This document shows positions 7,559 to 11,713 of a stretch of 11,713 nt of DNA, piece by piece. Positions within the stretch are counted from its first letter, which is position 1. Every line of letters begins with the position of its first letter. The stretch is taken from assembly GCA_945874195.1 (NCBI GenBank), contig CAMCFW010000028.1, positions 1 through 11,713 of the forward strand, in the 5' to 3' direction. This stretch comes from Chryseobacterium gleum. Its GTDB lineage: Bacteria > Bacteroidota > Bacteroidia > UBA10329. Position numbers and translations under genes: made by a program. The notes beneath the pieces were generated by a model that worked only from the letters and a program-made list of their open reading frames with translations, was not told where the DNA came from and made no database searches.

Positions 7559-9280
7559 CTAGGCATATCGCTTTTTGCGCAGATAGGCATTCAATACTCC
7601 GAACATTAGAATGAGAATGATCGGAATCGCCACATTTATGATCTGCCATTTTGTTTTTTCGGCCGCGGCCTTTTTCCGGTCCAATAATCGGATTTCAAGT
7701 GCTCTTGATCGAATCGATGTAAGGCTCACTTCGTCACACAGATAATTGAGCGCATTCAGCAAAAAAGTCTTGTTGCCGAATTGCTGACTTGTGTATTTGT
7801 CGAAGCCGCAAGGAAGATAGGTGCCGTCAGGATTTATCGGATTTGCAATGACGTCTCCGTCTGAAACAACTATCATTTTTGTGCTGCGACCCTCCACTTT
7901 GAATTTAATGTCGCGATCCTCCATGATTATCTTTGAAAGTCGGTTCTTGAAAACGCTTTCAAAGTTTCCTTCCAGCAGCACAGCAACAGGAATGTCCTTA
8001 CGGTTGAACTGTTCTGGTTTCGGTTCCATCAGCATGGCATCCAAACGCACTTGGGTGGGGGTTCGCAACGCCCGCGACCGATCGGAGGTCGAAAGTAAAA
8101 CGGTCTTCTTGATTCCTTTGCCGCCCACGGTGTCCAAACTACAGGCAAATTCCAATTTTATCCCGTTCAGATTCTTTACGATCGGGTGGTCGCTCTTCGG
8201 GATCACGATCGGAAAGAAGATCCAAGGCTGCAATGCCCATTGAAGCTGATTTCCGACATAGCCCGAGGGTCCAGGAATGCTACTGCACCGGGCATCCTGC
8301 AACAGGTCGGTGTTTACCCTTGCTCCATACTTGAAAAGCATGTCGTCCAAGTTCAACGAGATAGGAATGGCCAGTGTGCTTGGTGCATAGCGAAGGCTGT
8401 CCATGTTTGCAAAGACCGGCTCCACCAACCACAACACCCGTCCGCCATACATAATATATTGGTCGATCATGAACTTGTCTTCTTCCGAAAATGCCGTATC
8501 GGGTTTGGCTATCACGATGGCCTTGTATTTCGGAACGATCACGGCCCCGCTGTCGCCTGTTTCTCTGGTCACAAGGCTGTTCAGTTTACCATTGATGGTC
8601 ACCCGTTCAAGACGATAATATTCGGCCAGCGCCTTCGACATGTCGGCCACCTGTCGTTCTCCCAATTCGCCATGGCCAACTATGAAACCGACCTGCTCGG
8701 CTCTAATGGATGTGAGTTTTCGAATGGCGTTGGTGATCTCATATTCAAGGTCTTCGGTAGAAGCATTCAGCATTTGCTCTGGGGCAGCGCCCATTTGGCT
8801 CTTCAGCAGTTGAAGCACGGTTTCCTGTCCGCGATAGGTCATAATGGCGCCAGGAAAGATCAGTTTCTGCTCTGCTCCATCTTCCGTTTTAATCTGAATA
8901 TTGGTTGGCATGAGACCTTTTTTTGCCAACTGCCTATAAAGCTCATTTCTTGCTGCTTCGTCAGGCTGTTCGGAGGGATTCACGAATTCATACTCAATAT
9001 TCTTATCAGAATAGGCTCTGAACTCATCCAACATTTCACGTGTTCTGTCTCTCAGCCTTCGGAATCCTGCCGGTAGTTCACCGTCCAAATAGATTTTCAG
9101 ATAAACCACATCATCCAGACCTTCCAAAAGCTCTTTCGAAGTGTCAGACAGCGTATATCGGCCTTCGGACGTAAGATCGAAGCGGGTAAAGAAGAAGCCG
9201 CTCAATACGTTCAAAGCAATGACGATGCCTATCAGGGTCGTCAATTGAAGAAGGTCTCTCAGCATCGCCTTTCTTACCAT
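7559..9280 (-). CDS. gldG: Gliding motility-associated ABC transporter auxiliary protein GldG
   Basis: GldG is the periplasm-facing auxiliary component of the GldAFG ABC transporter needed for gliding in Flavobacterium johnsoniae. The 573-residue product has an N-terminal helix (about 12-31), then RFDLTSEGRYTLSDTSKELL, a typical GldG opening that follows the anchor. A large ABC_transp_aux-type soluble region contains VGFIVGHGELGE (near 197-208) and YIMYGGRVLWLVEP. A second helix lies near the C-terminus (about 545-562, IINVAIPIILILMFGVLNAYL), followed by a basic end KKRYA. Both ends are thus in the cytoplasm with the bulk outside. Length and architecture match the family. The ATG overlaps the gldF stop (ATGGTAA, 7 bases), a sign of tight translational coupling and of a joint complex. 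The transported substrate is unknown. Confidence 0.95.
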   Translation of the reverse strand: MVRKAMLRDLLQLTTLIGIVIALNVLSGFFFTRFDLTSEGRYTLSDTSKELLEGLDDVVYLKIYLDGELPAGFRRLRDRTREMLDEFRAYSDKNIEYEFVNPSEQPDEAARNELYRQLAKKGLMPTNIQIKTEDGAEQKLIFPGAIMTYRGQETVLQLLKSQMGAAPEQMLNASTEDLEYEITNAIRKLTSIRAEQVGFIVGHGELGERQVADMSKALAEYYRLERVTINGKLNSLVTRETGDSGAVIVPKYKAIVIAKPDTAFSEEDKFMIDQYIMYGGRVLWLVEPVFANMDSLRYAPSTLAIPISLNLDDMLFKYGARVNTDLLQDARCSSIPGPSGYVGNQLQWALQPWIFFPIVIPKSDHPIVKNLNGIKLEFACSLDTVGGKGIKKTVLLSTSDRSRALRTPTQVRLDAMLMEPKPEQFNRKDIPVAVLLEGNFESVFKNRLSKIIMEDRDIKFKVEGRSTKMIVVSDGDVIANPINPDGTYLPCGFDKYTSQQFGNKTFLLNALNYLCDEVSLTSIRSRALEIRLLDRKKAAAEKTKWQIINVAIPIILILMFGVLNAYLRKKRYA

Positions 9281-10005
9281 TTTCTACTTTCAAGAACGGT
9301 TCGGGTCAATGCTATAAAAACAGCGATTAGACTCAGCAGATAGACCACATCTCGCGTGTCAATAACGCCCCTGCTGAGACTACTGTAATGACTGTTGATG
9401 CCAATGCCAAGCAGAATATGGTCCCAGGTTCCAAGGAACTGAAATGAGGAAATGGTCTCGAGTCCGATCCACAACCCCCAGCTGATGAACACCGCCAGAA
9501 TAAAACTGACGATCTGATTGTTGGAAACGGCCGAGCTGAAAATTCCGATGCTCACAAAGGCAGCTCCTAATAAAAGCAACCCGATGTAGGAACCCCATAC
9601 GCTTCCGGTATCTATGTTGCCTACCGGATTTCCGAGCTGATAGACAGACATGAAATAGACCAACGTGGGCAGCAAAGAGAAGATGACCAAGGCCAATCCT
9701 CCGAAGTATTTTGCCAGTATGATGCTCAGGTCACTTAATGGTCGGGTATGCAGCAGTTCGATGGTACCGCTGCTTTTTTCATCTGCAAAGCTGCGCATGG
9801 TGATGGCCGGAATAAGAAAAAGAAAAACCCAGGGTGCGACAACGAACAGCGTGCTCAGGTCGGCATACCCATTGTCCATCACATTGGCATCGGTCGGAAG
9901 CACCCACATGAAGAGCCCAACGAACAAAAGGAACACGCAGATGACGATGTACCCGATCAGGGAATTCAGAAAGCTGTTGATCTCTTTTTTAAGCAGTGCC
10001 CACAT
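9274..10005 (-). CDS. gldF: Gliding motility-associated ABC transporter permease GldF
   Basis: GldF is the ABC-2-type membrane subunit that pairs with GldG and the ATPase GldA (not in the window). With the start at 10005 the product has 243 residues and six hydrophobic segments (about 17-36, 54-70, 97-118, 136-158, 162-185, 219-237). The family signature MRSFADEKSSGTIELLHTRPLS follows the second helix at about 69-90. I chose the ATG at 10005 because GldF proteins normally begin with a sequence like MWALLKKEINSFLNSLIGY directly before the first helix. An ATG at 10029 (MNHYLRAAM...) with GACGGG upstream is also plausible. The frame stays open to a GTG at 10107, but that would overlap the divergent gene that starts at 10102 and adds residues unlike the family. 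gldF is the first gene of the leftward run. A -7-like TATGTTTC lies at the right place upstream of 10029, but no TTG accompanies it. Confidence 0.93.
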   Translation of the reverse strand: MWALLKKEINSFLNSLIGYIVICVFLLFVGLFMWVLPTDANVMDNGYADLSTLFVVAPWVFLFLIPAITMRSFADEKSSGTIELLHTRPLSDLSIILAKYFGGLALVIFSLLPTLVYFMSVYQLGNPVGNIDTGSVWGSYIGLLLLGAAFVSIGIFSSAVSNNQIVSFILAVFISWGLWIGLETISSFQFLGTWDHILLGIGINSHYSSLSRGVIDTRDVVYLLSLIAVFIALTRTVLESRKW

Positions 10006-10101
10006 CGCTGCGCGAAGGTAATGGTTCATGTAAGACCCGTCAATGCGAAACATAACGCATAAATTACCGTTCTGACCGATAAGAATTAACTTCACAAGAT
10101 C

Positions 10102-10710
10102 ATGCACCGATTCTTATTCGCGTTTTTCATTTCCGCCACATTCTTCCATTGTCAAGCACAGGATATGGAGGTTTTCAACAGCTACAACCACCAATTGAAC
10201 ACCCATAACCGCAATGGAATGATTGCTTTGGGAAGTTGGGGGGTCGGGAACATCATTGTTGGTACGGCCGGAACGCTGACCACCACGCCAGGTTCCATGA
10301 TGTTCAATTTTCATCTCATGAATGCATCTTGGAATGTAGTGAATCTGGCCATTGCGGTTCCAGCATATCTGAGCGCCCGAAAGCGCTTATCAAAGACCTA
10401 TGATATTCCGGGCAGCTTCAAATTGCAACGACAACAGGAAACCCTGTATGCCATCAACATGGCGGCCGATGTGCTTTATGTGGGTTCGGGCGTTTTTCTG
10501 CAAGAGTTCGGAAATCGATTCGAACCAAAAGTGAACGATGGCTTCAAGGGACTGGGCTATTCGCTCATCCTTCAAGGAGGATTTCTGCTGGTTTTCGATG
10601 CCGTGATGTTTGGAATACACAAAAGTCATTGGAAGAAGAATGAGCGTAAGATCTTCGAACAATTGGAGTTCAATGGAACCTCCATCAAATGGAATATTCC
10701 TTCGAAATAA
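10102..10710 (+). CDS. Exported or membrane protein resembling DUF6992, function unknown
   Basis: The 202-residue product starts with a hydrophobic signal-like segment (1-19) ending in CQAQ|D, a cleavage site type common in Bacteroidota. Further hydrophobic stretches lie at about 40-60 (MIALGSWGVGNIIVGTAGTL), 75-90 (SWNVVNLAIAVPAYLSA), 118-133 and 151-171. The pattern 'NRNGMIALGSWGVGNIIVG ... F..MNASWNVVNL' followed by a long basic stretch resembles the Bacteroidota family I remember as DUF6992; this rests on memory and needs a profile search. If the signal is cleaved, a four-helix membrane protein remains, with a basic C-terminal tail (KKNERKIF). The gene is divergent from gldF, with 96 bases between the chosen starts, and no standard promoter motif is evident in that gap. 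There is no link in sequence to rpsO downstream, which has its own promoter. Confidence 0.72.
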   Translation: MHRFLFAFFISATFFHCQAQDMEVFNSYNHQLNTHNRNGMIALGSWGVGNIIVGTAGTLTTTPGSMMFNFHLMNASWNVVNLAIAVPAYLSARKRLSKTYDIPGSFKLQRQQETLYAINMAADVLYVGSGVFLQEFGNRFEPKVNDGFKGLGYSLILQGGFLLVFDAVMFGIHKSHWKKNERKIFEQLEFNGTSIKWNIPSK

Positions 10711-10732
10711 CTGGCAGATCACAACTTGCAGA

Positions 10733-10751
10733 CATGGTTCGTCCGACCATG
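10733..10751 (+). other. Short inverted repeat in the gap before rpsO
   Basis: CATGGT and ACCATG form a 6-base-pair stem (a seventh T-G pair is possible) around a short loop, 22 bases after the stop of the DUF6992-like gene. No T run follows, so it is not a standard intrinsic terminator; it may be a weak 3'-end structure or chance. Confidence 0.3.
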
Positions 10752-10773
10752 GAAAAAGATGTCAGAACATGGA

Positions 10774-10803
10774 TTGCAGAACTAAAAGCAATTTCTATCT
10801 TTG
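10774..10803 (+). promoter_or_regulatory. Consensus Bacteroidota promoter for rpsO
   Basis: TTG at 10774-10776 (-33) and TATCTTTG at 10796-10803 (-7) match the Bacteroidota housekeeping promoter TTG/TAnnTTTG with a 19-base spacer. Transcription should begin about 5-8 bases downstream, near 10808-10811, leaving a leader of about 30 bases before the rpsO ATG. This is the clearest promoter in the window. Confidence 0.8.
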
Positions 10804-10838
10804 CGCCTCGATTTTTGTAGACCATAATAAAGAAGCAG

Positions 10839-11108
10839 ATGTATTTGACATCAGAAGTAAAGAAAGGAATATTCAAGCAGCACGGTGGTTCTGAAACCAA
10901 TACCGGCAGCACCGAAGCGCAGATCGCTTTGTTCTCTCACCGCATCAGCCATCTAACTGAGCATTTGAAGAAGAACCGAAAAGATTTCGGTACGCAGAAA
11001 GCACTCCTTGATCTTGTAGGTAAACGAAGAAGCTTGTTGACCTACCTGAAGAACCAAGATATTGAAAAATATCGTGCGTTGATCAAGGAACTCGACCTCA
11101 GAAAGTAA
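10839..11108 (+). CDS. rpsO: 30S ribosomal protein S15
   Basis: S15 is a primary 16S rRNA-binding protein that helps to organise the central domain of the small subunit. The 89-residue product has the usual length and the family signature: GGSETNTGSTEAQIALFSHRI (residues 16-34) with H38 and LTEHLKKNRKDF, then the conserved K-R-R-S-L-L-x-Y-L segment (KRRSLLTYLK) and a basic end (LDLRK). The ATG at 10839 follows a purine-rich leader (AAAGAAGCAG). S15 represses its own translation in E. coli through a leader structure, but I cannot recognise an equivalent in the short leader here. rpsO next to pnp is the widespread bacterial arrangement. Confidence 0.98.
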   Translation: MYLTSEVKKGIFKQHGGSETNTGSTEAQIALFSHRISHLTEHLKKNRKDFGTQKALLDLVGKRRSLLTYLKNQDIEKYRALIKELDLRK

Positions 11109-11130
11109 TCATATCGTTAAGGATAAGTTG

Positions 11131-11156
11131 AAAAGGCAATTGAACGGTTGCCTTTT
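11131..11156 (+). terminator. Hairpin terminator or attenuator between rpsO and pnp
   Basis: AAAAGGCAA and TTGCCTTTT form a perfect 9-base-pair stem (plus a T-G pair) around a loop of about six bases, 22 bases after the rpsO stop. The stem ends in TTTT, then CGCG, so the T run is short. It may terminate most rpsO transcripts and let some continue into pnp, or mark a processing site like the rpsO-pnp structure of E. coli. Confidence 0.6.
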
Positions 11157-11244
11157 CGCGTATTAAGACGTTTGGTCTTCTCGCAGCACAGTTGAAAGAA
11201 AATAGACAGAAAGAAAAATAAATAGACGTAAACAAAGAGGAATA

Positions 11245-11713
11245 ATGAAAGCACCAGAAGCAATCAAAACAACAATTGACGTAGGTAATGGCGTACCCGT
11301 TACCATTGAAACCGGCCGATTGGCCAAACAGGCCGATGGCGCTGTGATAGTAAGGGCTGGCAACTGCATGGTAATGGCCACGGTCGTATCAAGCGTTGGA
11401 GCAAAAGAAGGAACCGACTTCCTTCCGCTTTCGGTAGATTATCAGGAAAAATATGCTGCCGCAGGTAAATTCCCAGGCGGATTCTTTAAGAGAGAAGCAA
11501 GACCATCAAACGCTGAGATATTGGTAAGTCGATTGGTTGACCGCGCCTTGCGACCGATGTTCCCATCAGATTACCATTCAGAAGTTCAGGTCATCATCAA
11601 CCTCATTTCACACGATGACAACGTGATGCCCGATGCCTTGGCCGGTTTGGCCGCCAGCGCAGCTTTGGCAGTTTCCGACATCCCGTTCGGAGGCCCCATC
11701 TCTGAAGTAAGAG
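11245..11713 (+). CDS. pnp: Polyribonucleotide nucleotidyltransferase (PNPase), N-terminal part
   Basis: PNPase degrades RNA 3'-to-5' by phosphorolysis, releasing nucleoside diphosphates, and can add tails in reverse; it usually works as a trimer, sometimes within an RNA degradosome. Only 156 codons lie in the window, of a protein usually about 700 residues long. They cover most of the first RNase PH-like domain: IETGRLAKQADGAVIVRAG (about 21-39), VDYQEKYAAAGKFPGGFFKRE (66-84), RLVDRALRPMFP (96-107) and GGPISEVR at the cut end. The KH and S1 RNA-binding domains lie beyond the edge. The start is the ATG at 11245: a strong Shine-Dalgarno (AAAGAGG, 11234-11240) precedes it by four bases, and the N-terminus matches the family. 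The leader between 11160 and 11234 is very A-rich; I see no clear promoter there. Confidence 0.95.
   Translation, partial: MKAPEAIKTTIDVGNGVPVTIETGRLAKQADGAVIVRAGNCMVMATVVSSVGAKEGTDFLPLSVDYQEKYAAAGKFPGGFFKREARPSNAEILVSRLVDRALRPMFPSDYHSEVQVIINLISHDDNVMPDALAGLAASAALAVSDIPFGGPISEVR

Noticed and set aside
8186..9076. Open frame of 296 codons on the plus strand
   Set aside because: It lies wholly opposite gldG, which matches its family over the full length. The plus-strand product has no recognisable domain and no upstream ribosome binding site.
10006..10107. Upstream extension of gldF to a GTG at 10107
   Set aside because: The extra residues are unlike the GldF family, and the extension would overlap the start of the divergent gene at 10102.

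Overview
The window looks like chromosomal DNA of a Bacteroidota bacterium, most likely of the Flavobacteriales or a close relative. The evidence is a type IX secretion (T9SS) C-terminal sorting domain, the gliding-motility genes gldF and gldG, a DnaN with a Bacteroidota-like C-terminus, and promoter elements of the Bacteroidota type (TTG, about 19 bases, TAnnTTTG) rather than E. coli-like -35/-10 boxes. No mobile element, CRISPR array, tRNA or rRNA gene was seen. I did not find a clearly new system. The least expected features are a TPR-SpoIIE phosphatase gene inside the gld cluster and an overlapping rhomboid/TMEM229-like gene pair.

Layout. Positions 3-3294 read rightwards. They hold the 3' part of a large secreted surface protein with Ig-like domains and a T9SS type A tail, then a strong intrinsic terminator (2129-2157), then two overlapping membrane-protein genes: a rhomboid protease with its catalytic Ser and His, and a small four-helix protein of the CmpB/TMEM229 type. 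Positions 3298-10005 read leftwards and form one co-directional run: gldF, gldG, a TPR-SpoIIE phosphatase, a DUF4340 protein and dnaN, closed by a terminator at 3298-3332. gldF and gldG overlap by 7 bases. The later genes are separated by 75-113 bases, and dnaN has its own candidate -7 box. From 10102 the genes read rightwards again: an exported or membrane protein resembling DUF6992, then rpsO (ribosomal protein S15) behind a consensus promoter, then pnp (PNPase), which is cut by the window end.

How the genes fit together. GldF and GldG are the membrane and auxiliary parts of the ABC transporter linked to gliding motility; its ATPase, GldA, is not in the window. DUF4340 proteins often accompany GldG-like proteins, so that pair probably works together at the inner membrane. 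The phosphatase between them is soluble and suggests signalling, possibly through an anti-sigma-factor antagonist type partner, but none is encoded here. dnaN and rpsO-pnp are housekeeping genes for replication, translation and RNA decay.
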